64,000 nucleotides of DNA from Kocuria rhizophila DC2201 (GTDB taxonomy: Bacteria > Actinomycetota > Actinomycetes > Actinomycetales > Micrococcaceae): positions 1,922,001 through 1,986,000 of the forward strand of contig NC_010617.1 of NCBI RefSeq assembly GCF_000010285.1. The letters run 5' to 3'. A program made the position numbers and the translations under genes. Position 1 is the first letter of the stretch. Every line of letters begins with the position of its first letter. This document shows, piece after piece, positions 27,507-35,724 of the stretch. The notes under the pieces were generated by a model. It ran no database searches, had not been told where the DNA came from, and saw nothing but the letters and a program-made list of their open reading frames with translations.

Positions 27507-28802
27507 GTGAGCACCGACACTCAGACGTCCTCCGAATCCGGCGGGCCCATCACCACCTTCCTCCGCAAGGACACCACGGGCGGACTCCTCCTGCTCCTCG
27601 CGATGGTCCTGGCCATCGTGGTGGCCAACTCGCCCTGGAGCGAGGTCTACTTCGGACTGCGCGACGCCGAGGTGGGCCCCGGCAGCGTCGCCGGGCTGCA
27701 GCACACCGTGGGCCACTGGGCCTCGGACGGGCTGCTCGCGGTGTTCTTCTTCCTCACGGGCCTCGAGCTCAAGGCCGAGTTCGTGGACGGCGAGCTGCAC
27801 AACATCCGCAAGGCCATCCTCCCTGTGGTCGCCGCAGCCGGCGGTGTGCTGGTGCCCGCGCTGATCTTCCTGGGCGTCAACCTGGCCGCCGGTGGTGAGC
27901 CCACCGCGCTGCACGGCTGGGCGATCCCCACGGCCACAGACATCGCCTTCGCGGTCTCCGTGCTGGCCGTGGTGGGCTCGTCCCTGCCCGTGGCCATGCG
28001 CACGTTCCTGCTCACGCTGGCCGTGGTGGACGACCTCATCGCGATCGCCATCATCGCGTTCGTCTACACCGACAGCGTCCAGTTCCCGTTCCTCGGCGGC
28101 GCCGCCGTGATGCTCGCCCTGTTCTGGTTCCTGACCCACAAGTACATGGGCTGGTTCATGGCCCAGCACTGGGCCGCGTGGGTCATCCTGCTTCCCATCG
28201 GCGTGGTCACCTGGTGGCTCGTGTACGAGTCCGGGATCCATGCGACCATCGCCGGCGTGCTGCTGGGCTTCATGGTGCCGGTGCTCAAGCAGGAGCCGCG
28301 CATCATCCGCGCGGAGGACCCGCGCATGGGTCTGGCGCCGGCCCTGGAGCACCGCTTCCGGCCGCTGTCCAACGGCCTGGTGATCCCCGTGTTCGCATTC
28401 TTCTCCGCCGGCGTGGCCGTGGGCGGCTGGGATGGCATCACCTCGGCCGCCACGGACCCGGTGGCGCTGGGCATCGTTGCGGGCCTGCTGCTGGGCAAGC
28501 CCATCGGCATCTTCGGCGCCGCGTGGCTCATGGACCGCTTCACGTCCGCGCAGAAGGACCACGACTACACCTGGTTCGACATGCTCGGCATGGCCGTGGT
28601 GGCCGGCATCGGCTTCACCGTGTCCCTGCTGGTCGCGGAGCTGAGCTTCGGCGAGGGCAGCCCCCACAGCGACCACGCCAAGGTGGGCATCCTGTGCGGC
28701 TCCCTGCTCGCGGCTCTCGTGGGGGCCGCCCTGATCGCCCCGCGCAACCGCAAGTACAAGGCCATGCGCGCCGCCGGTCACGATCCCGACACCCTCGACT
28801 GA
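27507..28802 (+). CDS. nhaA: Na+/H+ antiporter NhaA
   Basis: 431-aa NhaA-type antiporter, about twelve membrane helices, that extrudes Na+ in exchange for H+ at alkaline pH or high salt. The signature region GWAIPTATDIAFAVSVLAVVG and the following VVDDLIAIAII contain the paired Asp residues of the ion-binding site (D-D in AVVDDL). FFLTGLELKAEF is the conserved helix-2 region and VLLGFMVPV a later one. Length is near E. coli NhaA plus a longer C-terminus. GTG at 27507 is preceded by GGGAG. A strong terminator follows. Confidence 0.95.
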   Translation: MSTDTQTSSESGGPITTFLRKDTTGGLLLLLAMVLAIVVANSPWSEVYFGLRDAEVGPGSVAGLQHTVGHWASDGLLAVFFFLTGLELKAEFVDGELHNIRKAILPVVAAAGGVLVPALIFLGVNLAAGGEPTALHGWAIPTATDIAFAVSVLAVVGSSLPVAMRTFLLTLAVVDDLIAIAIIAFVYTDSVQFPFLGGAAVMLALFWFLTHKYMGWFMAQHWAAWVILLPIGVVTWWLVYESGIHATIAGVLLGFMVPVLKQEPRIIRAEDPRMGLAPALEHRFRPLSNGLVIPVFAFFSAGVAVGGWDGITSAATDPVALGIVAGLLLGKPIGIFGAAWLMDRFTSAQKDHDYTWFDMLGMAVVAGIGFTVSLLVAELSFGEGSPHSDHAKVGILCGSLLAALVGAALIAPRNRKYKAMRAAGHDPDTLD

Positions 28803-28832
28803 GCCGACGACGCCGCACGGCCCCCGGTGCAC

Positions 28833-28864
28833 GCAGCGCCCCTTCCCACGGGAAGGGGCGCTGC
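28833..28864. terminator. Hairpin terminator between nhaA and pth
   Basis: Stem GCAGCGCCCCTTCC / GGAAGGGGCGCTGC, 14 bp with a 4-nt loop (CACG). It lies between convergent genes and probably works for both. Confidence 0.8.
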
Positions 28865-28869
28865 TCGTC

Positions 28870-29457
28870 TCAGGCGGGGTTGCGCGGGTGGAAGTGCTGC
28901 TGTGCCGCCGTGAGGTCCTGCTCCGTGAGCATCTCCACGGCGTCGGCGGCGTCGGAGACCAGCAGCGGCAGCTCCTTGGCCTCCGCGCCCGAGAAGCGCT
29001 TGAGCACGTAGTCCGCGGTGTCCATGCGCCCGGGGGGCCGGCCCACGCCCACGCGCACCCGGACGTAGTCCTTCCCGCCCATGGCCTTGGTGATGTCCCG
29101 GAGCCCGTTGTGGCCGCCCTCCCCGCCGCCGCGCTTGAGCTTGACGGCGCCGAACGGGAGGTCGATGTCGTCGTGGACCACCACGAGGTCGGCGAGCCCC
29201 AGGGAGTAGTACTTCGCCAGGGCGCTCACCGGCCCTCCCGAGACGTTCATGTAGCTCAGCGGCTGCGCCAGCACGAGCCGGGGAGCCCCCGGGCGCATCC
29301 GGGTCTCCGCCACGGCCGCGCGTGCCCGGTGGGCGGACAGCCGCGCCCCGGCCCGGGCCGCGAGCTCCGCGACCACCACGGCGCCGATGTTGTGGCGGGT
29401 CCCCGCGTACCGGCCCCCCGGGTTGCCGAGACCCACCACGAGGGTCCGATCCGTCAT
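28870..29457 (-). CDS. pth: Peptidyl-tRNA hydrolase
   Basis: 195-aa Pth, recycles tRNA from peptidyl-tRNA dropped off the ribosome. VVGLGNPGGRYAGTRHNIG carries the conserved Asn and the catalytic His (HNIG). Further motifs are LVLAQPLSYMNVSGGPV (the second Asn in MNVSG), VVVHDDIDLPFGAVKLK (catalytic Asp) and GEGGHNGLRDI. ATG at 29457 is supported by AGGAG upstream. It follows rplY in the same direction, an arrangement common in actinobacteria, with a strong hairpin between them. Confidence 0.95.
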   Translation of the reverse strand: MTDRTLVVGLGNPGGRYAGTRHNIGAVVVAELAARAGARLSAHRARAAVAETRMRPGAPRLVLAQPLSYMNVSGGPVSALAKYYSLGLADLVVVHDDIDLPFGAVKLKRGGGEGGHNGLRDITKAMGGKDYVRVRVGVGRPPGRMDTADYVLKRFSGAEAKELPLLVSDAADAVEMLTEQDLTAAQQHFHPRNPA

Positions 29458-29573
29458 GTCCTGCTCCTGTTCCTGGTGCCCGGCCGTTCCCGGCACGGGC
29501 GTTCCGGTTCCCGGCGCGCTCCGGCGCGGGCCACTCGGGGTTCTCCGGGGCCGCGCGCGGCTCCCGTGGGACG

Positions 29574-29612
29574 ACGACGGCGGCGGGCACCCAGGGCGCC
29601 CGCCGCCGTCGT
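29574..29612 (-). terminator. Hairpin between rplY and pth
   Basis: Perfect 15-bp stem (29574-29588 with 29598-29612), 43 nt after the rplY stop. It may attenuate transcription into pth. Confidence 0.7.
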
Positions 29613-29654
29613 TGAGGCCTGCGCGCCGTTCACGGCACGCTCAGGGCCCGGCGA

Positions 29655-30290
29655 TCACTCGTCGTCGCCGGGCTCCTCCCCGGTGGACTCCGCGGGCTTC
29701 TCGCCCTCGGCGCCCTCCTCCTCGGTCTCGGACTCCTCGCCGAGGTCCTGCTCGACCGGCTCGGAGACGTTGACGACCAGCAGCTCGGGGTCGGACACGA
29801 GCGTGACGTTGCCCGGAAGGGTGACGTCCTTGGCGTAGACGTGCTCGCCGACCTCGAGGTCCGTGATGTCCACCGTCAGGTACTCGGGAACCTTCAGGGC
29901 GTCGGCCTCGACGACCAGGACGTTCTCCTCGACGTTGTGGATGGCGGTCGGTGCGACCTCGCCCTCCACGTGCACGGGGATCTCGACCTCGACGCGCTCG
30001 CCGCGGCGCACGGTCAGCAGGTCGATGTGGAGGATCTCGGGGCGCACCGCGTGGCGCTGCACCTCCTTGATCATGGCCAGGTGGCCCTCACCGTCCACGT
30101 TGATGTCGAGCACGGCGTTCGAGTTGCGGGAGGCCAGCATCATCTCGTGGCCGGGCAGGATCACGTGCAGCGGCTCGGCGCCGTGGCCGTAGATCACGGC
30201 GGGGATCTTGTCGTTGGCGCGCACGCGGCGGGCGTAGCCCTTGCCGAACTCGGTGCGCAGGGTCGCGGGAATGGTGATGACGTCCACCAT
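29655..30290 (-). CDS. rplY: 50S ribosomal protein L25 (CTC/TL5 type)
   Basis: 211-aa two-domain L25/TL5, binds 5S rRNA. The N-terminal part has TEFGKGYARRVRANDKIPAVIYG, the conserved 5S-binding stretch. The CTC domain follows (VEVEIPVHVEGEVAP, VPEYLTVDITDLEVGEHVYAKDV), then an acidic tail of about 25 residues (Glu/Gly/Pro). AAGGAG with ideal spacing precedes the ATG at 30290. It has a long leader (about 220 nt) from a -10 at 30517-30522. Ribosomal proteins often autoregulate through such leaders, but I see no known element. Confidence 0.93.
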   Translation of the reverse strand: MVDVITIPATLRTEFGKGYARRVRANDKIPAVIYGHGAEPLHVILPGHEMMLASRNSNAVLDINVDGEGHLAMIKEVQRHAVRPEILHIDLLTVRRGERVEVEIPVHVEGEVAPTAIHNVEENVLVVEADALKVPEYLTVDITDLEVGEHVYAKDVTLPGNVTLVSDPELLVVNVSEPVEQDLGEESETEEEGAEGEKPAESTGEEPGDDE

Positions 30291-30851
30291 GGTGGTGCTC
30301 CTTCGATCGTGGGTCTGGTTGGTTACCGTCAGACCGTCCGCGTCGACGCGGTGCGGGAGGCACCTCGCCGACGGACGCTCTCCGACCGACGTGGTGCGGC
30401 ACCCGGTGGGTCCACCGCCCGGGAGGTGTGCACCGGGTGCGGAGGACCGGAAGGATCCACAGGCCGTCGTCGATAACGGGGCGGCAGCGCCGCCCCCTCG
30501 CCTTGGCAACCCGCACAGGATAACACGGTGGGCACCATCGGCTCCGGGGTGGGGCGGCGGCCGGGCCCGGAACGGGGCACTCGCACGCGTCCGGCGGGAT
30601 GGCGTCGTCGTCGCGCGGATCGACAGGCGGGATGCCCGCGGCCCGCGAGCGGTCCGGAGCACGCGGGGTGCCGTCCGGGCCCGACGCCCCGGTCACCCGA
30701 GCGGGTGACATGTGACCCCCAACCGGGCCACGGAGGCGCGCCGACGGGCCCGTCACCTGTCCACACATCTGTACTGATTCATGAAATCGCAGGGTGTTCG
30801 GCCTGGTGAAGGGGTATCTTTGGTGGTTAGCGGGCGTAAATCTCGGGGGAG
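30291..30851. other. Divergent intergenic region, rplY leader and EPS primer
   Basis: 561 bp between rplY (minus) and the sugar-phosphate transferase (plus). It contains the rplY -10 on the minus strand (30517-30522). Upstream of 30852 is a less GC-rich stretch from about 30770, GTGAAGGGGTATCTTTGGTG, that looks like promoter DNA. One copy of the core GGCGTCGT is at 30605. No credible gene is seen. Confidence 0.5.
30517..30522 (-). promoter_or_regulatory. -10 hexamer TATCCT for rplY
   Basis: Minus-strand TATCCT, about 227 nt before the ATG of rplY. The resulting leader is long for this window, where most leaders are short or absent. Confidence 0.4.
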
Positions 30852-32435
30852 ATGAACACCGTGGTGCGGCGACCGCCTCTGTCTCGGTCCTCGCACCCAA
30901 GCGAGCGCGTGGGGCGTCTCGCCGTCGAACGGTTTGTGGGGGAAGGTTCGTCGACCGTGTTCCAGAAGGCTAGTCACAAGCACAAGCACCTGTCCTGGCG
31001 CGAGAGCTACCAGCGGGAGCTGCGGGTCTACGACGCCCTGACTCTGCTGCTCGCCCTGGCCGCGGCCCAGGCACTGCGCTTCGGGTGGCTGCAGGGGCTG
31101 CTGCAGGTGGACGAGCTGCCCGTCCCGTACTGGCTCGTGGGCCTCGTGCTCGCGGTCGTGTGGTGGGCGTGGCTCGAGCTGCGCGGCACGCGCGAGGTGC
31201 GTCTGATCGGCAACGGCGTGGAAGAGGCCAAGCAGCTGGTCACCGCGTCCCTCACGCTGTTTGCAGCCATTGCCATCGCCTCCTACGCCCTGAACGTGCC
31301 CACCGCCCGCGGCTACATCCTGATCGCGCTGCCCGCGGGCACCATCACGCTGCTCGCTGGACGGATGTGGGCCCGGCACCAGCTGATGCGCCGCCGGGCG
31401 CAGGGGCTGAACATGTCCCGGACCATGGTGGTGGGCCGTTTCCCGGGCGCCGTGGAGCTCGTGGGCGAGCTGCAGAGCCGCCCCGATGCAGGTTTCGACC
31501 CCGTGGCCGTGTACATGCCCGCCTCGCACCACGAGCTGCCCCGCTCCCTCCGGGACGTCCGGCTGCCGGCCAACGCCCTGGCTCCGCAGGAGCGCCCGAG
31601 CGTCCAGGGCATCGTTCAGGCGTGCCGGGAGCACGACGTCGAGACCCTCGTGATGGCGGCCGCCGTGCCGCTGAGCACCACCGAGATCCGCCACCTGGGC
31701 TGGGCGCTCGCGGACGAGCGCATCCGGCTGGTCATGAACACCGGGCTGACCGACGTGGCCGGGCCCCGCATCCACACCCAGCAGCTGGCCGGGCTGCCCC
31801 TGATCCACGTGGCCACCCCCCGTTTCACGCGCGCAAAGAAGATCGTCAAGCGTTGCATCGACATCGTCGGCTCGCTCACGGCACTGATCGTCCTGTCCCC
31901 GCTGCTGCTCGTGCTCGGCATCCTGGTCAAGGCGCACGACGGCGGGCCCGCGTTCTTCGCCCAGGAGCGCGTGGGCATCGACGGCACCCGGTTCCGGATG
32001 CTCAAGTTCCGCTCCATGTACACGGACGCCGAGGAGCGCAAGGCCGCCCTGCTGGCCGCCAACGAGTCCGACGGCGGCGTGCTGTTCAAGATGAAGGACG
32101 ACCCACGCGTGACCGCGCCGGGCAAGTGGATGCGTCGCTACAGCCTCGACGAGCTGCCCCAGTTCATCAACGTGCTCAACGGCACCATGTCCCTCGTGGG
32201 GCCGCGCCCGCCGCTGGCCAGCGAGGTGGACAAGTACGAGCAGCACGTCTACCGCCGGCTGCGCGTGCGGCCCGGGATCACGGGCCTGTGGCAGGTCTCG
32301 GGGCGGTCCAACCTGGACTGGAACCAGACCGTGCGCCTGGACCTCTACTACGTGGAGAACTGGTCCCCCGTCCAGGACATGGTGATCATGCTGCGCACCG
32401 TGCGGGCGGTCTTCGCCTCCGACGGCGCCTACTGA
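30852..32435 (+). CDS. Undecaprenyl-phosphate sugar-phosphotransferase (priming GT)
   Basis: 527-aa WbaP/CpsE-type polyisoprenyl-phosphate hexose-1-phosphate transferase. It starts repeat-unit synthesis by moving a sugar-1-phosphate from UDP-sugar to undecaprenyl phosphate. The N-terminal half has four predicted helices and a CoA-binding-like domain. The C-terminal catalytic domain shows KRCIDIVGSLTALIVLSPLL, LKFRSMYTDAEE, YSLDELPQFINVL, SLVGPRPP and RPGITGLWQVSGR, all conserved. It is separate from, but presumably feeds, the cluster at 16049-26514. The start is uncertain. ATG 30852 touches GGGGGAG. GTG 30861, 9 nt after GGGGGAG, and GTG 30957, with GGGGGAAGG 10 nt upstream, are in frame. Confidence 0.9.
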   Translation: MNTVVRRPPLSRSSHPSERVGRLAVERFVGEGSSTVFQKASHKHKHLSWRESYQRELRVYDALTLLLALAAAQALRFGWLQGLLQVDELPVPYWLVGLVLAVVWWAWLELRGTREVRLIGNGVEEAKQLVTASLTLFAAIAIASYALNVPTARGYILIALPAGTITLLAGRMWARHQLMRRRAQGLNMSRTMVVGRFPGAVELVGELQSRPDAGFDPVAVYMPASHHELPRSLRDVRLPANALAPQERPSVQGIVQACREHDVETLVMAAAVPLSTTEIRHLGWALADERIRLVMNTGLTDVAGPRIHTQQLAGLPLIHVATPRFTRAKKIVKRCIDIVGSLTALIVLSPLLLVLGILVKAHDGGPAFFAQERVGIDGTRFRMLKFRSMYTDAEERKAALLAANESDGGVLFKMKDDPRVTAPGKWMRRYSLDELPQFINVLNGTMSLVGPRPPLASEVDKYEQHVYRRLRVRPGITGLWQVSGRSNLDWNQTVRLDLYYVENWSPVQDMVIMLRTVRAVFASDGAY

Positions 32436-32774
32436 CGGCACCCGCTGACGTCACCTGCGGCCGCCACGTGCCGTCTGCGCGTGCCGACCGCGCCGGCTGA
32501 CGGGCGCCCGCCGTCGCCGGGTGGCCCGGCGCCGCTCGGTTCTCACCGCGTCCACCGGGCCGCCCTGGACCGCCCCGGTGACGACGTGGCGTCGGCACGG
32601 ACGGGCGGCCGCGGCGTCGTCCTCGGGCGCGGACGACACCCCCGGGGACCCGGCGCCACGTGTGAGATACCTCAAATCTGCGTGTGAAGATTTACACTCC
32701 TTAGGGCGTCCCCCCCCAGCCTGCTCGCCTTCCCCCGTGCCGAGCGGCTTTCCCCACGCAGTAAGGCAAGGCCT
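32436..32774. other. Intergenic region upstream of GH25 gene
   Basis: A 339-bp spacer. It holds one 10-mer GCGGCGTCGT (32611). A low-GC patch 32660-32700 with TACACT (32693-32698) is a likely -10 and gives an approximately 70-nt leader. GTGT..ACAC arms flank it at 32681-32697. I looked for a c-di-AMP riboswitch, common upstream of actinobacterial cell-wall hydrolases, and did not find its conserved features. Confidence 0.45.
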
Positions 32775-34424
32775 ATGACCTCCCCCCGAAAAACCGTGCT
32801 GCCCGCGGCCGTGACCGCCGCCGCACTCGTGCTCACCACCCTCCTGCCGGCCACCGCGGCCGATGAACCCCACCAGAACCTCAACCCGTCCAAGGGCGAC
32901 GTGGTCTCCGTGGAGACCAAGGAGCTCGCCACGGTCGTCCAGGACCCGGAGCTGCCCAAGGCCCCGCCCCGCACCGGCGACAAGAACCCCGGCGCCACCA
33001 TGGGGCAGAAGTTCAAGTCCATGGCGGACACCACCAAGCTCTCCCCCGCCTCCGAGAAAGCGCTCGAGAAGGTCGAGAAGTCCGTCCTGGGCGGCGCGGC
33101 CCCAACCGGTGCCACCCCCTCGAAGGGGACCTCCGGCGCGAAGGGCTCCGCCCCCTCCCCGACGGCGGCCGCGGGCATCGGCCCGGCGGGTTCGATGTCG
33201 CTCGCGATCCGCGCCGGCTCCTGGCGCCCCGCGGGCATCGCCGGCATGGACGTCTCCGGCTGGCAGCCCGCCATCAACTGGAGCGCCGAGTACGCCAACG
33301 GCGCACGCTTCGCCTACGTCAAGGCCAGCGAGGGCATCGGCTACCGCTCCGAGGCGTTCAACGACCAGTACACCGGCTCATACGCCGTGGGCATGAACCG
33401 CGGCGCCTACCACTTCGCCCTGCCCAGCCAGACCACCGGTGCCGCGCAGGCGGACTTCTTCGTGAACAGCGGCGGCGGCTGGTCCGCGGACGGCCGCACC
33501 CTGCCCGGCCTGCTGGACATCGAGTACAACCCCTACCCGACCCTGGGCGACACGTGCTACAACATGTCCGCGGCCCAGATGAACGGGTGGATCAAGTCCT
33601 TCTCGGACCGCTACCGGCAGCGCACGGGCCGGCTGCCCGCCATCTACACCACCGCCGACTGGTGGGCCACATGCACGGGCAACACGGCCCAGTTCAACAA
33701 CCACCCGCTGCACCTGGCCTCCTACGGGGTGGCCTACCCGGCGTACATGCCCAACGGCTGGTCCCGTCACGACCTGTGGCAGTTCACTGACAACGGGCCG
33801 TTCTCCGGGGACTCCAACGTCTACGGCGGCTCCTGGGCCCAGTTCCAGTCCTTCGCGGCCTCGTCCTCCTATGCGCCGCTCGGTGGCCGTGCCTCCGGCT
33901 ACTCGGTGCGGGGCGGTATCGCCAGCATCTACAACAAGACCGGGGGCGCGGCACGGTGGGGTCAGCCCGTCTCCGCCGAGAAGGCCGCTGCGTACGGCGG
34001 CGTGTACCAGCAGTTCTCCCGCAACGGTGTCCCCGCCACGGCCTACTGGCATCCGGCCACCGGCGCCCACATGCTGCGCAACACCAGCAGCATCGGCGGC
34101 AAGTTCATCTCCGCGGGCCGGGAGCGGGGATACGGCTTCCCCATCACCGAGGAGCGAAGCGTGCCGGGCGGTGCCTACCAGGTGTTCCGCACCCCCTCGG
34201 GCCAGACCACCAAGGTCATGTGGACCCCGCAGCACGGCCCGCACGCCGTCAAGGAGTTCGGCGCCATCGGCAAGCGCTGGTCGCAGGCGGGCATGGAACG
34301 CGGCCTCGGCTTCCCCACCACGGACGAGTACCGACGAGGGGACGAGATCCGGCAGACGTTCTCCAGGGGATACATGATCGGATACAACTCCAAGACCGGC
34401 CAGGTGAGGGTGCTCCCCCTGTGA
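32775..34424 (+). CDS. Secreted GH25 muramidase with LGFP repeats
   Basis: 549-aa secreted peptidoglycan hydrolase. An N-terminal signal peptide (charged MTSPRKT, then VTAAALVLTTLLPATA) precedes a 110-residue Pro/Ser-rich stretch. The GH25 (Chalaropsis-type lysozyme) domain follows at about 155-365: GMDVSGWQPAINW, RFAYVKASEGIGY, RGAYHFALP, and LPGLLDIEYNPYP, which has the catalytic Asp-x-Glu pair (DIE). It ends LWQFTDNG. Four LGFP repeats follow (GYGFPITEE, GLGFPTTDE and related GGRWGQPVS-type units), which anchor proteins to the actinobacterial cell wall. The long leader has a probable -10 at 32693-32698. A terminator follows at 34451-34479. Confidence 0.9.
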   Translation: MTSPRKTVLPAAVTAAALVLTTLLPATAADEPHQNLNPSKGDVVSVETKELATVVQDPELPKAPPRTGDKNPGATMGQKFKSMADTTKLSPASEKALEKVEKSVLGGAAPTGATPSKGTSGAKGSAPSPTAAAGIGPAGSMSLAIRAGSWRPAGIAGMDVSGWQPAINWSAEYANGARFAYVKASEGIGYRSEAFNDQYTGSYAVGMNRGAYHFALPSQTTGAAQADFFVNSGGGWSADGRTLPGLLDIEYNPYPTLGDTCYNMSAAQMNGWIKSFSDRYRQRTGRLPAIYTTADWWATCTGNTAQFNNHPLHLASYGVAYPAYMPNGWSRHDLWQFTDNGPFSGDSNVYGGSWAQFQSFAASSSYAPLGGRASGYSVRGGIASIYNKTGGAARWGQPVSAEKAAAYGGVYQQFSRNGVPATAYWHPATGAHMLRNTSSIGGKFISAGRERGYGFPITEERSVPGGAYQVFRTPSGQTTKVMWTPQHGPHAVKEFGAIGKRWSQAGMERGLGFPTTDEYRRGDEIRQTFSRGYMIGYNSKTGQVRVLPL

Positions 34425-34450
34425 GCCCCGCGCCGTGAGACTCGCGGTCG

Positions 34451-34479
34451 GCAGCGGTCCGGGACACCCGGACCGCTGC
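34451..34479 (+). terminator. Hairpin terminator after GH25 gene
   Basis: Perfect 13-bp stem GCAGCGGTCCGGG / CCCGGACCGCTGC with a 3-nt loop, 27 nt after the stop codon. Confidence 0.8.
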
Positions 34480-34655
34480 TGCGTCTCATGCCCCGGCCCA
34501 ATCCGCTGAGGGCCACCCCGGTACGGCATCGCACCCCGCCCACCGGTCACGACCACCGAGTCCCGGCCTGCGGAGCCCCACCGGGGGCCCCGGCCCGCTC
34601 ACCGAGTCCTGCGAATGCACGAGCCGCCCGCGTGCGAACACACGGGCGGCTCTGC

Positions 34656-34678
34656 GCGTTCCGGGCGGGGCCCGGAAC
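34656..34678 (-). terminator. Hairpin terminator after prs
   Basis: Perfect 10-bp stem CGTTCCGGGC / GCCCGGAACG with a 3-nt loop, immediately past the prs stop. A second, slightly imperfect hairpin (34621-34650, AGCCGCCCG arms) stands next to it. Confidence 0.7.
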
Positions 34679-34689
34679 GGGGGTGCGGA

Positions 34690-35670
34690 TCAGGAGCGGC
34701 CGTTGAAGAGGCTCGTGACCGAGCCGTCCTCGAAGACCTCCTGGATGGCGCGGGCGATCAGCGGGGCGATCGAGAGCACCCGGAGGTTCTCGAACTGGTT
34801 CTCCGGGGGCACGGGCAGGGTGTCGGTCACCACCACCTCGTCCGCTCCGCACGTGGAGAGCCGCTCCACGGCGGGGCCGGAGAACACGGCGTGGGTGGCC
34901 GCGATGATCACGTTCTTGGCGCCCTGGTCCTTGAGGACCTGGACGGCACCGGTGATGGTCCCGCCGGTGTCGATCATGTCGTCGATCAGCACGCACGTGC
35001 GGCCCTGGATGTTGCCCACGACCTCCTTGGACACCGCCTGGTTGGGCACGGTGATGTCACGGGTCTTGTGCACGAACGCCAGCGGCGCACCGCCCAGGCG
35101 CTCGGCCCACTGCTCGGCCACGCGCACGCGGCCCGTGTCCGGGGAGACCACCGTGACGTTGTCCACGTCCACCACGGAGCGCACGTAGTCGCTGAGCAGC
35201 GGGATGGCCATGAGGTGGTCCACGGGGCCGTCGAAGAAGCCCTGGATCTGAGCGGTGTGCAGGTCCACGGACATCAGCCGGTCCGCGCCCGCGGTCTTGT
35301 AGAGGTCCGCGATCAGGCGGGCAGAGATGGGCTCACGGCCGCGGTGCTTCTTGTCCTGGCGCGCGTACGGATAGAACGGGCTCACCACGGTGATGGACTT
35401 GGCGGAGGCCCGCTTGAGGGAGTCCAGCATGATGAGCTGCTCCATCAGCCACTGGTTGATGGGCGCGGGGTGGGACTGGATGAGGAACGCGTCCGCACCG
35501 CGCACGGACTCCCCGAAGCGCACGTACGTCTCGCCGTTGGCGAAGTCGTAGGCGTCCGTGGGCACTAGCTCGGTGCCCAGTTCCCGCGCGATGTTCTCCG
35601 CGAGCTCGGGGTGCGCCCGACCCGAGAGCAGAACCATGCGGTTCGAACCCGTGTTGGTGATGCCGGTCAT
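34690..35670 (-). CDS. prs: Ribose-phosphate pyrophosphokinase
   Basis: 326-aa PRPP synthetase, makes PRPP from ribose-5-phosphate and ATP for nucleotides, His and Trp. FANGETYVRFGESVRG, FYPYARQDKKHRGREPISA (ATP loop and flexible loop) and VDLHTAQIQGFFDGPVDHL are conserved. The PRPP loop VLIDDMIDTGGTITGAV is intact. It is encoded directly downstream of glmU on the same strand, 54 bp apart, the usual actinobacterial glmU-prs pair. Confidence 0.96.
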   Translation of the reverse strand: MTGITNTGSNRMVLLSGRAHPELAENIARELGTELVPTDAYDFANGETYVRFGESVRGADAFLIQSHPAPINQWLMEQLIMLDSLKRASAKSITVVSPFYPYARQDKKHRGREPISARLIADLYKTAGADRLMSVDLHTAQIQGFFDGPVDHLMAIPLLSDYVRSVVDVDNVTVVSPDTGRVRVAEQWAERLGGAPLAFVHKTRDITVPNQAVSKEVVGNIQGRTCVLIDDMIDTGGTITGAVQVLKDQGAKNVIIAATHAVFSGPAVERLSTCGADEVVVTDTLPVPPENQFENLRVLSIAPLIARAIQEVFEDGSVTSLFNGRS

Positions 35671-35724
35671 GTGGACTCGCTTTCCTAGGATTCCTGCTGG
35701 GTCACTGCTCGCGGTGCGCCCTGC

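Noticed and set aside
32436-32774. c-di-AMP riboswitch upstream of the GH25 gene
   Set aside because: The conserved sequence blocks of the ydaO class were not found in this spacer.
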